From assembly GCA_938005545.1 (NCBI GenBank), contig CALKXV010000009.1, forward strand, positions 62,001 through 126,000: DNA of 64,000 nucleotides, written 5' to 3'. Source of the stretch: an uncultured Paracoccaceae bacterium. Lineage in GTDB: Bacteria > Pseudomonadota > Alphaproteobacteria > Rhodobacterales > Rhodobacteraceae. Below are positions 9,555 through 18,637 of the stretch, piece after piece. Position 1 is the stretch's first letter. Every line of letters begins with the position of its first letter. Under the pieces are notes generated by a model. That model did no database searches. It was not told where the DNA came from and saw only the letters and a list, made by a program, of their open reading frames with translations. The position numbers and the translations under genes are program-made.

Positions 9555-10831
9555 TTGACGGTGGACGTAAAGCGCGACGCAGGCACGTCGATCCGGCTTT
9601 GCGATGAGCGGCGATCTTGATAGCGCAGGCCAAGCGACATTGGGCCTGCTGTAATCCGGAAATAATCGTAATCCCCTGGTAAATCGAAAGCGCATAAGTA
9701 CTGGAAATGAAGCCTGAAATACCGATATTTCAAGGCTTTTAACGTCTCGGCCTTAAGCGTCTTTGAGAACGCCGCTGAAATGATGATCGGCCACTTCTGG
9801 CCTCGTGTTGGGGCCACGCCCGAGACTGACACCGGATCTGAAAGTGCAAAGCAACAGCCATCGCCGGGTGCCGAAACATCCAACCAGGTTACGTCTTCGG
9901 CTGTGGCTAAAAGGCGTAAGTCCCGCCGAAGACGCCGGGCTTCTGGCAAAAAGCTGACCATTGGGATCACTTGTCCCAAGGTCAAAAGACTAAGCGACGG
10001 CCCCGTCGTCTGAAAACGATTTGACCGCAGAATGTCGGCAACGACCGACACTGCCAATTGAGCGCCAGACGAATGGCCAACAATCAGAACTTCATCAACA
10101 TTTTCGCGCAAGGCTGCTTCGATCCGGTGTCGCCACTCAACCAAACGCGCATCGATTTCTTCGGGATAAGCGCCACGCCGTTTCGCCGTATAGGCGTAAT
10201 CCTGCATGAGGTAATAGGCAAAGGTCTTGTGATCCTGGGATTTGAACCACCGGAGTACGGCGACCACGACAGGAAGGAAAATCACCCAAAACACTGTGGT
10301 GCCCAATATCGTTCCAATGACGCCCGGCCCGCTTGCTCCAAACAACATCCCAATGCCGCTGAAAATCTTCAAGACAACGAAGGCCGCGATGCTGCCCAGG
10401 GCCGAGGCCCCTAAGATAGCGATCAGCAATTGGCCCAAGAGCATCACCACCGGGTATAACGCTGCGAGGACAGGACCCTTGGCCAGCCATGTCAGCCGTC
10501 GGAATGTACCAGATACAAGGTAAATCCAAGCGGTTCGGATCAGCGCCAGATAGGTGCCCAAGATGCCACCGCGCATCGATCCCTGCACCAAATCGTGCCA
10601 GACCAAAACGTCGACCTTGGTTTCAACTTTTGCGCCATCGAATTCCGCACGCACCTGCCAGCCGGTATCGCTGCGATCGGATTTCTGAGCGATCCGATAG
10701 CCCGATATACTGGCCTGCTTGCGGCTCTCCTTTCGATAGAGCTCGCGGTAACGGCGCGGCGGATAGGGATCGTAGCCGGGGATGTAAAACACCCGGCGAC
10801 GCGCCACATGTGTTTTGCCCCTGTGTAACAT
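9551..10831 (-). CDS. Membrane protein with alpha/beta-hydrolase-like motif
   Basis: A 426-residue protein, using ATG 10831 (MLHRGKTHVARRRVFYIPGY); the open frame continues 21 codons further. An N-terminal soluble part with FYIPGYDP is followed by hydrophobic stretches (roughly residues 115-205) that should cross the membrane two to four times, then a soluble part holding VGHSSGAQLAVSVVADIL, a nucleophile-elbow GxSxG as in alpha/beta-hydrolases. The N-terminal 'YIPGYDP' resembles the oxyanion strand of the same fold, so the membrane segments may be an insertion within a hydrolase domain. It is coupled to the P450 by ATGA overlap, which suggests a shared substrate, perhaps a lipid. No defined family could be named. 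Confidence 0.75.
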   Translation of the reverse strand: MLHRGKTHVARRRVFYIPGYDPYPPRRYRELYRKESRKQASISGYRIAQKSDRSDTGWQVRAEFDGAKVETKVDVLVWHDLVQGSMRGGILGTYLALIRTAWIYLVSGTFRRLTWLAKGPVLAALYPVVMLLGQLLIAILGASALGSIAAFVVLKIFSGIGMLFGASGPGVIGTILGTTVFWVIFLPVVVAVLRWFKSQDHKTFAYYLMQDYAYTAKRRGAYPEEIDARLVEWRHRIEAALRENVDEVLIVGHSSGAQLAVSVVADILRSNRFQTTGPSLSLLTLGQVIPMVSFLPEARRLRRDLRLLATAEDVTWLDVSAPGDGCCFALSDPVSVSGVAPTRGQKWPIIISAAFSKTLKAETLKALKYRYFRLHFQYLCAFDLPGDYDYFRITAGPMSLGLRYQDRRSSQSRIDVPASRFTSTVK

Positions 10832-10927
10832 ACAGAAGAAAATAGCTAATTTGCCTATCTTCGGGAAGTCGTAAAATTCGCAGATTTTTAGCAACTGATC
10901 CGGTGTGTGGAAACAGAACGCTCGAAA

Positions 10928-11683
10928 TTAGCCGAATGTTTGTAAAACAGGGAAAGTCTCGTTCAGCCACCAGCTGAAATCGGTGAACTTACCTGTCAAC
11001 ATCAACAAACCTACGGTCCACAACATCAACCCCATGATCCGTTCGATCCGCTCCATATGGCGCTTCATCCAGCCCATCAGCCCCTTTAGACGCGGGAAAT
11101 AAGCTGCAACCAATAGGAAAGGTATCCCAAGGCCCAAGGCATAGAAGGCCAGCAATGTTGTGCCGCGCACAACATCAGCTTCAGAGGCTGCAATCGACAG
11201 GATCGCCCCCAGAATTGGCCCAATACAGGGCGTCCAACCAAAGGCAAATGCCAGGCCCAGAATATAGGCGCCAAAGGCTGATCCGCCCCGGTCACCGGCA
11301 TCGATGCGCATTTCGCGATCCATAAAGCTGATCCGGTAAACACCCACAAAATGCGCGCCAAATATCATAATAATAATGCCCGCCGCGCTCACGAACCAAT
11401 CTTGGTTCGTCAGGAAAAACCGACCAAAAGCGCTGGCAGTGAAGCCAAGAAAGATAAAGACCGTCGACAAACCCAGCACAAAGAACGCAGCCGAGCCCAA
11501 TGCGCGTTTCGGGGCTGCGTCATCGCTGCCTTCCATATCAGACACTGAAATCCCGCTCATGTAGGCGAGATAGGGCGGCACAATTGGCAACACGCAGGGA
11601 CTAAGGAACGACAAAAGGCCAGCCGCCATCGCAACAAGCAAAGCAGGCAACAGGCTAAGGTCAAATATATCGATACCGAACAT
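10928..11683 (-). CDS. ccdA: CcdA-like cytochrome c biogenesis / thiol-disulfide membrane protein
   Basis: Integral membrane protein of 251 residues with about six transmembrane segments, of the DsbD transmembrane-domain/CcdA family, which carries electrons from cytoplasmic thioredoxin to periplasmic thiols for cytochrome c maturation. The hallmark SPCVLPIVPPYLAYMSG (first redox cysteine) is near residue 22, and the second cysteine sits in GWTPCIGPILGA. I chose ATG 11683 because GGAG lies 7 bases upstream (TAGGAGCCCAA). The gene is divergent from tusA, sharing a 113-base promoter region; both handle sulfur chemistry. Confidence 0.9.
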   Translation of the reverse strand: MFGIDIFDLSLLPALLVAMAAGLLSFLSPCVLPIVPPYLAYMSGISVSDMEGSDDAAPKRALGSAAFFVLGLSTVFIFLGFTASAFGRFFLTNQDWFVSAAGIIIMIFGAHFVGVYRISFMDREMRIDAGDRGGSAFGAYILGLAFAFGWTPCIGPILGAILSIAASEADVVRGTTLLAFYALGLGIPFLLVAAYFPRLKGLMGWMKRHMERIERIMGLMLWTVGLLMLTGKFTDFSWWLNETFPVLQTFG

Positions 11684-11796
11684 TTGGGCTCCTACGTTTC
11701 GACGATCTACATACGCCGAAGTGCCGGTCATATCCTAGTCACGTCGTCGTCAATCAATATGGACAAACTGTAACATGCCGCGTACCGGTCAATTTG

Positions 11797-12027
11797 ATGA
11801 CATTTGACGAAGAACTAGACGCCCTGGGGCTGCTGTGTCCCCTGCCCGTTCTGAAGGCCGCAAAACGGCTACGGAGCATGGAACCCGGTGCCGTCTTAAA
11901 GATCATCACCGACGATCCAGCCGCCGTTGTGGACGTGCCGCACTTTTGCGCCGAACAAGGGCATGCCTTGTTGGGCTCGACGGATATCGAGGGCGGGCAG
12001 GTTCATTTTATTCAGAAATCAAAGTGA
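11797..12027 (+). CDS. tusA: TusA-family sulfurtransferase
   Basis: A 76-residue cytoplasmic sulfur carrier. The family motif CPxP is seen at GLLCPLPVLKAAKRL; the cysteine carries a persulfide. The C-terminus ends in VHFIQKSK as in the two-strand end of the fold. TusA family members supply sulfur for tRNA 2-thiouridine, molybdenum cofactor or sulfur oxidation; which role applies is not shown here. A TTG lies one codon upstream, but ATG 11797 is preferred. A clear terminator follows at once. Confidence 0.9.
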   Translation: MTFDEELDALGLLCPLPVLKAAKRLRSMEPGAVLKIITDDPAAVVDVPHFCAEQGHALLGSTDIEGGQVHFIQKSK

Positions 12028-12060
12028 TCGCGCCTCGTTCAATGACGGGCGCGATCTTTT
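12026..12060 (+). terminator. Rho-independent terminator after tusA
   Basis: GATCGCGCC (12026-12034) pairs perfectly with GGCGCGATC (12048-12056) over a 13-base loop and is followed by TTTT. It begins inside the tusA stop codon region and separates tusA from the convergent rne. Confidence 0.85.
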
Positions 12061-12070
12061 GTGTGCGGTC

Positions 12071-14638
12071 CTAGCGACCGATTGACCACCACCCACGTTT
12101 GCGGGTTTTCGGCTCCTCGGCCACCACGGGCTCTGGGGCCGCTACAGGTTCTGCGGCTGCCATCGCGGGTTCCGGGGTCGGCTCCGGCGCAGGTTCCGGA
12201 GTTGGTTCAGGCTCCGGGGCTGGCTCAGGCGCAGGCTCTGCAGCTGCAACCGGCGCTTCGACCTCAGGTTCTTTCTTCTTCCGGGTACGGCGACGCTTGG
12301 GTTTCTCTTCCGGCGCGGGCGCCTCTTCGGCTGCATCAGCAGGCGCCTCAGCAGCTTCAGTCGGGGTCTCTGCCGGAGCTTCCGCGGCCTCAGCAGGCGC
12401 ATCTGCCGTCTTACGACGACGGGTTCTGCGACGCTTGGGCTTTTCTTCCACCTCGGGTTCGGCGTCTGGCGCGGCAGCTTCTTCAGTCACAGGCGCTTCG
12501 GCTGGTGCCTCGGGATCTGTCCCTTCGCCATCACTGGCCTGCCCGTTTTCATCGGTCTGACCTTCGCCACCACGACCCCGACGACGGCGACGACGACGGC
12601 GCTTTTTCTTCGGCTGCTCGTCGTCCTCGGCAACACTGTCTTCCGGCTCGTCGGGCGCTTCTGCGGCTGCTGCGGCCTCTTCCTCGGCCATTTCTTCTTC
12701 AATCTCAGCCATCAACGACGCATCGACCGAGACCACCGGCGTGGTCACTTCGACCTTGCGGGTCGCCGTTTTGAACTTTTCGACTGTAAAATCAGGCGAG
12801 ATCATGGACGGGTCTGCTTCAAGGCGAACCGCCATGCCATACCGTGCTTCGATCTGCGCGATATGTTCCCGCTTCATGTTCATCAGGAAGTTTATGATCG
12901 ACACCGGCGCTTTCACCAGCACCTCGCGAGAGCGACGGCGCACACCTTCTTCTTCCAACTGACGCAGGATGTTCAATCCAACGCTGTCATCGGAACGGAT
13001 CAGGCCAGTACCATGACAAGATGGGCAAGGCTGGGTCGACGCTTCCAACATGCCGGGACGCAACCGTTGGCGCGACATTTCCAGAAGCCCAAAGCCCGAG
13101 ATGCGACCGACTTGAATGCGGGCCCGGTCCGTTTTCAAACGATCTTTGAACCGTTTTTCGACGGCGGCATTGTTCTTGCGTTCTTCCATGTCGATGTAAT
13201 CGATAACGATCAAACCGGCCAAATCCCGCAGGCGAAGCTGGCGCGCAACCTCGTCCGAAGCTTCAAGGTTGGTTTTGAGCGCGGTCTCTTCGATGGACCC
13301 TTCTTTGGTCGCTTTGCCCGAGTTCACATCGATGGCCACAAGGGCTTCCGTGATGCCGATCACGATGTAACCACCTGATTTCAGCTGAACAACCGGGTTG
13401 AACATACCGCCCAGATAGCTTTCGACCTGAAAGCGCGCGAACAGTGGCATTGGGTCGTTATAGTACTTCACGTTCTTGGCGTGCGACGGCATGATCATCT
13501 TCATGAAATCTTTGGCGGTGCGGAACCCGACCTCGCCTTCGACCAGTACTTCGTCGATTTCACGCGTATAAAGATCGCGGATCGACCGTTTGATCAAATT
13601 GCCTTCTTCGTAAATCTTGGCGGGCGCAATCGACTGCAATGTCAACGCCCGGATTTGCTCCCACAGGCGTTGCAGATATTCATAATCGCGTTTGATCTCA
13701 GACTTGGTCCGCTTGGCACCAGCTGTGCGCACGATCAATCCGGCACCTTGCGGCACTTCGATTTCGCCAGCGATGGCTTTCAGTTTCTTGCGGTCAGCCG
13801 CGTTGGTGATCTTACGGCTGATGCCGCCGCCCCGTGCGGTGTTCGGCATCAAGACGCAGTACCGACCGGCAAGGCTGAGATAGGTTGTGAGGGCCGCGCC
13901 TTTGTTGCCACGTTCTTCTTTGACGACTTGCACCAGAAGGATTTGGCGAACCTTTACGACCTCTTGAATCTTATAGCGTTTCTGACGCTGGCGGCGTGGA
14001 CGACGGATTTCTTCGGTCGTGTCGTCGTCGGCGACAGCCTCGATGGTTTCATCCTTGTCGGATGCTTTGACAGGCGCACCTTCGCTATCGGCGTCTTCAA
14101 CCAGACCGGTGTCATCGTCACCGCTTTCCAGATCAACGACGTCCATGCTGGAGATTTCAGCAGGGGCTTCAACGGGTTCAATCGGTGCGTCCTCAGATAC
14201 GGCATCTGGCGCATCATCTTCCACAGCAACGTCGTCTTCTGTGACGTCCAGTGTCGCGGTTTCGTCTTCAGTAACAACGGCTTCTGCCTTCGGCTTTGAC
14301 CGACGACGACGGCGCTTGGGCTTGTCTTCTTCGTCGGCTTCGGCCTGCGCAAACGCCATTTCTTCAGCAATCAGCGCTTCGCGGTCAGCGACGGGAATTT
14401 GATAGTAATCCGGGTGGATTTCCGAGAACGCCAGAAACCCGTGACGATTGCCGCCATAGTCGACAAAAGCGGCCTGCAACGAAGGTTCGACGCGGGTTAC
14501 TTTAGCGAGATAGATATTTCCGGAGAGCTGGCGTTTGTTTTCGGATTCAAAGTCGAATTCTTCAACTTTATTTCCGTCGACGACAACCACACGGGTCTCT
14601 TCCGCGTGGGTGGCATCGATAAGCATCTTCTTTGACAT
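12071..14638 (-). CDS. rne: Ribonuclease E
   Basis: Central mRNA-decay and rRNA-processing endoribonuclease, 855 residues. Order: N-terminal S1 domain (residues 1 to about 270) that is interrupted by an acidic and basic insert (about residues 95-215, rich in D/E, with the basic runs PKRRRRRSKPK and RRPRRQRQKRYK), RNase H-like and catalytic DNase I-like region (GGYIVIGITEALVAIDVNSG, DLAGLIVIDYIDME with the Mg-binding aspartates), the zinc-link CPSCHGTG near residue 560, and a low-complexity C-terminal scaffold rich in Ala, Glu, Pro and basic clusters (KKKRRRRRRRRGRG). It ends in RKRGWWSIGR. The S1 insert is typical of alphaproteobacterial RNase E. The long upstream gap fits a regulated 5' leader, as RNase E is known to control its own mRNA in other bacteria. 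Confidence 0.97.
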   Translation of the reverse strand: MSKKMLIDATHAEETRVVVVDGNKVEEFDFESENKRQLSGNIYLAKVTRVEPSLQAAFVDYGGNRHGFLAFSEIHPDYYQIPVADREALIAEEMAFAQAEADEEDKPKRRRRRSKPKAEAVVTEDETATLDVTEDDVAVEDDAPDAVSEDAPIEPVEAPAEISSMDVVDLESGDDDTGLVEDADSEGAPVKASDKDETIEAVADDDTTEEIRRPRRQRQKRYKIQEVVKVRQILLVQVVKEERGNKGAALTTYLSLAGRYCVLMPNTARGGGISRKITNAADRKKLKAIAGEIEVPQGAGLIVRTAGAKRTKSEIKRDYEYLQRLWEQIRALTLQSIAPAKIYEEGNLIKRSIRDLYTREIDEVLVEGEVGFRTAKDFMKMIMPSHAKNVKYYNDPMPLFARFQVESYLGGMFNPVVQLKSGGYIVIGITEALVAIDVNSGKATKEGSIEETALKTNLEASDEVARQLRLRDLAGLIVIDYIDMEERKNNAAVEKRFKDRLKTDRARIQVGRISGFGLLEMSRQRLRPGMLEASTQPCPSCHGTGLIRSDDSVGLNILRQLEEEGVRRRSREVLVKAPVSIINFLMNMKREHIAQIEARYGMAVRLEADPSMISPDFTVEKFKTATRKVEVTTPVVSVDASLMAEIEEEMAEEEAAAAAEAPDEPEDSVAEDDEQPKKKRRRRRRRRGRGGEGQTDENGQASDGEGTDPEAPAEAPVTEEAAAPDAEPEVEEKPKRRRTRRRKTADAPAEAAEAPAETPTEAAEAPADAAEEAPAPEEKPKRRRTRKKKEPEVEAPVAAAEPAPEPAPEPEPTPEPAPEPTPEPAMAAAEPVAAPEPVVAEEPKTRKRGWWSIGR

Positions 14639-15507
14639 ATTTGCTTTCTGCGCAACGCAAAGCCCCGGCCAGGTGGGGCCAAGATGTTGATGTTACGGCT
14701 TTTTTCTGGGGCGACAGGACGCGGCTGGACCATGGGAAAGTGATCCGCAACAAGCGGATGCATCCTGTATCTGTCCGACGCGCGCGTCATCGCGGTTCTT
14801 CTCCGACACCTCTGACAGAGGTGCCCATTCAAGGCCCGGCGCTGCGGTTGTAGCCGCTTTGCGGGCAATTCTAATTGGGGCTTTTCCGAGCCCATGAGCC
14901 GGACCAGAGGGCCAATGTTTGTGGCCAAGCGTCTGGAACAGCGAAACTTTTTGGCGACGTCCGGTAAAACGACGGAGATATCGCCAGCCCATACATAAGG
15001 CTTTGCGGCGGCACATTACAATGATGAATTTCCCATTAGCGCATTTTGTCGCTGATGGGCGCGATGCGCACCATGTTAACAGTTCCGAAGCAGTACGTTC
15101 GCGGGTTTGCGGGAACGTAGCATTTTGTACGGGAGTTTGGACCCTGAATATCCGTTTTGTACATGCAAGCGTACGTCAGTATTAACAAATTACTTAGTCC
15201 GAATTCCTAACCGATCAGTGCTGGTTTGAGTTAGAAAGTTGGAGCAGAGGTCACTTGTACAAGATAGCATTACGAACTTTCCGTCGCAGCCATCAGATTT
15301 TCGTTTTCTACGGATTCATTCTTGGGATAACAATTTCCTTTAAGACGGGCCCGCAATCGATATTGGCGAGTATCCTGCGGCCAAGTTTGCCCCTGGTATC
15401 AACTTAAGTACATGGATTGCTGCCCATCTTTTGGTCTCGACACCGATTGCATAGGCATTCGAAGACTCCGAAGAGCGCGTGACACACGACGATACTGTCT
15501 CGGTCTT
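14639..15507. other. Long intergenic region upstream of rne
   Basis: There are 869 bases without a convincing gene. Candidate structures: CACCTCTG-A-CAGAGGTG at 14807-14823 (8 of 8 bases) and TACGTTC / GAACGTA at 15094-15100 and 15113-15119. The part near rne (14639-15000) is GC-rich and would be the rne leader; the part from about 15170 to 15500 is visibly richer in A/T than the surrounding genes. An open frame on the minus strand at 14693-15016 has an arginine- and cysteine-rich composition unlike a real protein. A promoter for rne must lie in here, but I cannot place it. Confidence 0.5.
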
Positions 15508-16842
15508 TTAAAGATAATCCGACCGCTGAAGTCCGTACTTTGCCATCTTCTCGTTCAAGGTTCGGCGTGGCAGGCAGAGTTCTTCCATGACGTTGACGAT
15601 AGAACCACGATGACGGCGCATGGTGTTGTCGATCAACATGCGTTCGAAGGCTTCGACGTATTCCTTCAGGGGCTTGCCTTCGGTCGTAACAGTGACGTCG
15701 GCGGCTTCTTCGTTATCGGCCATCAACAGGGATGCGATGGTGCCGGAGCCGCGCCGTGATTGCAGCACGGCGCGTTCTGCGATGTTGATCAGTTGGCGGA
15801 TGTTGCCGGGCCATGGTGCTTGCAGCAGTTGGGCCGCTTCTTGCGCGCTGACTTCTGGTGTGTCGCAACCGTATTCGTCGGCGAACTGGTCTGAGAATTG
15901 TTGGAACAACATCAGGATGTCTTCGCCGCGCTGGCGCAGTGGGGGCAGTGTGATTTTCATCGCGGCCAAGCGGTAGAACAAATCTGGGCGCAATGCGTCT
16001 TCGCAGGTGCGGCCCGCCTCTTGCAGGTTACAGATCGCCACGATGCGGGTTTCGGCGGGCGTGCCCTGATCGTTCATCCAGCTGAGGAGCCGGGCTTGCA
16101 GGGGTTGTGGCAGGGCTTCGATGTCTTCCAGCACCAGCGTTCCGCCGCGGGCTTCTTCCAGAAGTGGCACAGAAGCGCCTTCTTCCATTGGGCCAAACAA
16201 TTGCGCGGCCAGCGTTGCTTCGTCTTGGGCAGCGCAGGAAAACAGCACGAATTTTTTGCCCGCTTTGGCACCAACCGCATGAAGCGCGTGGGCCACAAGG
16301 GTTTTGCCCGTTCCGGTTTCGCCTTCGATCAACACGTGACCGTCGGCTTGGCCCAAATCCAGAATATCTTCGCGCAAGCGTTCCATGACAGGCGATGCAC
16401 CGATCAGCTTTTGCATCAAGCCCGTGCCGTCAGACAATTCGCGACGAAGTGCCCGATTATCGAGCGTCAGGCGGCGGGCATTGGCCGCGCGCTTGGTGAG
16501 TTCCGTCATCTTGTCAGGGTTGAATGGTTTTTCCAGAAAATCGAACGCACCGACCTGCATGGCTTCGACAGCCATCGGAACATCACCGTGACCTGTGATC
16601 ATGATGACCGGAAGCGCGCTGTCGACGCTCATCAGACGTTTCAGGAACCCCATGCCATCCATGCCGGGCATCTTGATGTCGCTGACCACAACGCCGGGAA
16701 AGTCCGGTGTCAGTGCCTTTAACGCGTCTTCAGCGCTGCCAAAAGTTTCGGTGTCAAATCCCGAAAGCGCCAGCCATTGGCTGATGGATTGGCGCATGTC
16801 TTGTTCGTCATCAACAATCGCGACCTTCATTGCCTGGCTCAT
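15508..16842 (-). CDS. dctD: C4-dicarboxylate response regulator DctD, lacking the GAFTGA loop
   Basis: Response regulator of 444 residues: receiver domain (residues 5-120; VVVSDIKMPGMDGMG with the phospho-Asp), AAA+ domain (Walker A GETGTGKTLVAHALH near residue 175) and a Fis-type helix-turn-helix ending RRTLNEKMAKYGLQRSDYL. The AAA+ domain departs from sigma54 activators: where LFGHEKGAFTGA is expected there is LFGPMEEGASVP, so the sigma54-contact loop is gone, and the Walker B region reads TLVLEDIEAL instead of TLFLDEI. This resembles Rhodobacter NtrC, known to work with the housekeeping sigma factor. GGAG lies 9 bases before the ATG. The gene follows dctB after 18 bases and presumably controls dicarboxylate (TRAP) uptake genes, which are not in this window. 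Confidence 0.87.
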   Translation of the reverse strand: MSQAMKVAIVDDEQDMRQSISQWLALSGFDTETFGSAEDALKALTPDFPGVVVSDIKMPGMDGMGFLKRLMSVDSALPVIMITGHGDVPMAVEAMQVGAFDFLEKPFNPDKMTELTKRAANARRLTLDNRALRRELSDGTGLMQKLIGASPVMERLREDILDLGQADGHVLIEGETGTGKTLVAHALHAVGAKAGKKFVLFSCAAQDEATLAAQLFGPMEEGASVPLLEEARGGTLVLEDIEALPQPLQARLLSWMNDQGTPAETRIVAICNLQEAGRTCEDALRPDLFYRLAAMKITLPPLRQRGEDILMLFQQFSDQFADEYGCDTPEVSAQEAAQLLQAPWPGNIRQLINIAERAVLQSRRGSGTIASLLMADNEEAADVTVTTEGKPLKEYVEAFERMLIDNTMRRHRGSIVNVMEELCLPRRTLNEKMAKYGLQRSDYL

Positions 16843-16860
16843 GGTCTTAACTCCATCTGT

Positions 16861-18606
16861 CTATTCCGCTGCTTCCGATTTTCGGTCCGCCAACGGCAAT
16901 ACAATCTCAAAGACTGCCCCGCCGTCCCTGCCGTTTCTTGCAGTCAGACGGCCTCCAAGGTCGTTTACGATCCCTGACGAAATGGCAAGCCCCAGCCCGA
17001 CCCCGTCACCGGGGGCTTTCGTCGTATAGAAGGGTTCGAACAAACTTTCGAGGTCTTCGATGCCTGATCCGTTGTCGCGCACGGTCACCAGAACCTCGTC
17101 ACCGACGGTGACCAAAAGATCGACTTTTGGGTTCGGTGTGGCCTTGATCGCGTCCAGCGCGTTGCGCAACAGATTGACCAAAACCTGTTCCAAGCGGATG
17201 CGGTCGGCTTCGACGATCACGGGATCACGGGGCAAGGACGCGTTGATTTCGATGTCACCCCGCCTGAGTTGTGGTTCCATCATAGAGAGCGCCGAAGACA
17301 CGCTTTTCCCAACGTCTATGGGTTCAAACGCCGTTCCGCCTTTGCGGGCATAGGATTTCAGCTGGCGTGTGATCGCGCCCATACGTTCGATCAGATCGTC
17401 GATGCGTTGAAAGGACGACAGCGCTTCGTCGCCGCGTCGTCGCTGTAACAGAAGTTTGGCGCCCGCAAGATAGGTTTTCATGGCCGCTAAAGGTTGGTTC
17501 AGCTCGTGGCTGACCGCGGCTGACATTTCGCCCAAAGCGGCCAGTTTCGAAGATTGTTGCAAGGTCTGTTCGGCGACTTCGAGGTGCCTTTCGGCCTTTT
17601 CCCGTTCGGCGATTTCCCGCTGTAGCGCCACGTTAAGCTGGCGGAGTTCAGCCGACTCGCGCTGGAAGAATCTGAGACGCGACGTCGCTTTGCGGCTCAC
17701 AAAATAGAAAGCCAGCGCCATGAGAATCGCAATGGCCATGATTTCGAGCGCCAAAACCGCGTTCACGCGTTCGCGCACACCGGCATATGTGGTGAAAGAC
17801 GTGATGCGCCAGCCGCGAAATCCGATCCGTGCTTCTTGCCGCATCACGGCTTCGCCTTGGAGGTAAGCATCCGCCGGTAATGCGCCCCAACGGGCCGTCG
17901 CCGAAAAGGCGCGTTCAATGGCGGACGGTGCGGATTGGACCGACAAGGCTTCTTCTTCATGAAGGCCCCGCCAACGCGCCTCGGTCGCCAATATGATCGT
18001 GGCTTCGCTGTCGGCCACGATGACAGCGTCAGTAAATCCGGCCCACGAGCTTTCGAATTTCTTTAAATCGACTTCGACCATGATGACGCCGATTAGTTCG
18101 CCTTGCGCTTCGATTTTGCGAGAATAGGCAAAGACGCGCGGCCCGGATTCAAGAATACTGGTTGTGAAAACCGTTTCGTTTGAACGGGTTGCTTCAACAA
18201 AATATGGTTCGGCGCGATGGATAGAGCCAATCAGAGCGCGATCTGTGGCCGCAACCGCGCGCCCGTCGCTGTCCATCAGCAACAGGCCTTCGGCCGCAAT
18301 TTCGTCGCGATATTCGATCAAACGGATCGAACTTTGCGAAAAATCCGCCGAATTAAGCGCGCCGATCAACGTGGGATCGCGGGCCAAAAGCTGAGGCACG
18401 ATCTGGTTTCTTTGCAGTTCGCTCAGGATGTTACCGGAATAAAGCGCGAGGCGGACTTCGGCACGTGATCGCGTGGTTTCTGTGAACCGTTCCGTCAGAA
18501 ATATATTGGTCCACCAGACCATGGCTCCACCAACAACGATCAAAAAGAGCATCGCAAGGTGCGTGCGCCTAAACCGTCTATTGGGTTTTTTTGAGGTGTC
18601 GCTCAT
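16861..18606 (-). CDS. dctB: C4-dicarboxylate sensor histidine kinase DctB
   Basis: Membrane sensor kinase of 581 residues. One transmembrane helix (about residues 16-36) leads into a periplasmic double-Cache sensor domain of about 250 residues (including EGLLLMDSDGRAVAATDRAL), then a second transmembrane segment (VLALEIMAIAILMALAFYFV), a coiled-coil linker, the H-box SHELNQPLAAMKTYL and an ATPase domain with N-box LLRNALDAI, DNGSGI and GDGVGLGLAIS. This is the DctB architecture; the signal would be succinate, fumarate or malate. It precedes and pairs with dctD in one operon. Confidence 0.92.
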   Translation of the reverse strand: MSDTSKKPNRRFRRTHLAMLFLIVVGGAMVWWTNIFLTERFTETTRSRAEVRLALYSGNILSELQRNQIVPQLLARDPTLIGALNSADFSQSSIRLIEYRDEIAAEGLLLMDSDGRAVAATDRALIGSIHRAEPYFVEATRSNETVFTTSILESGPRVFAYSRKIEAQGELIGVIMVEVDLKKFESSWAGFTDAVIVADSEATIILATEARWRGLHEEEALSVQSAPSAIERAFSATARWGALPADAYLQGEAVMRQEARIGFRGWRITSFTTYAGVRERVNAVLALEIMAIAILMALAFYFVSRKATSRLRFFQRESAELRQLNVALQREIAEREKAERHLEVAEQTLQQSSKLAALGEMSAAVSHELNQPLAAMKTYLAGAKLLLQRRRGDEALSSFQRIDDLIERMGAITRQLKSYARKGGTAFEPIDVGKSVSSALSMMEPQLRRGDIEINASLPRDPVIVEADRIRLEQVLVNLLRNALDAIKATPNPKVDLLVTVGDEVLVTVRDNGSGIEDLESLFEPFYTTKAPGDGVGLGLAISSGIVNDLGGRLTARNGRDGGAVFEIVLPLADRKSEAAE

Positions 18607-18637
18607 TGTCGGATGTTACGGCTTGGCCCCGAAAGGC

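Noticed and set aside
12061-12774. Long plus-strand open frame antisense to rne
   Set aside because: Leu/Arg/Pro-rich translation is a shadow of the Ala/Glu/Pro-rich RNase E tail.
14693-15016. 107-codon minus frame upstream of rne
   Set aside because: Arg/Cys-rich, no ribosome site, no recognisable motif; more likely leader sequence.
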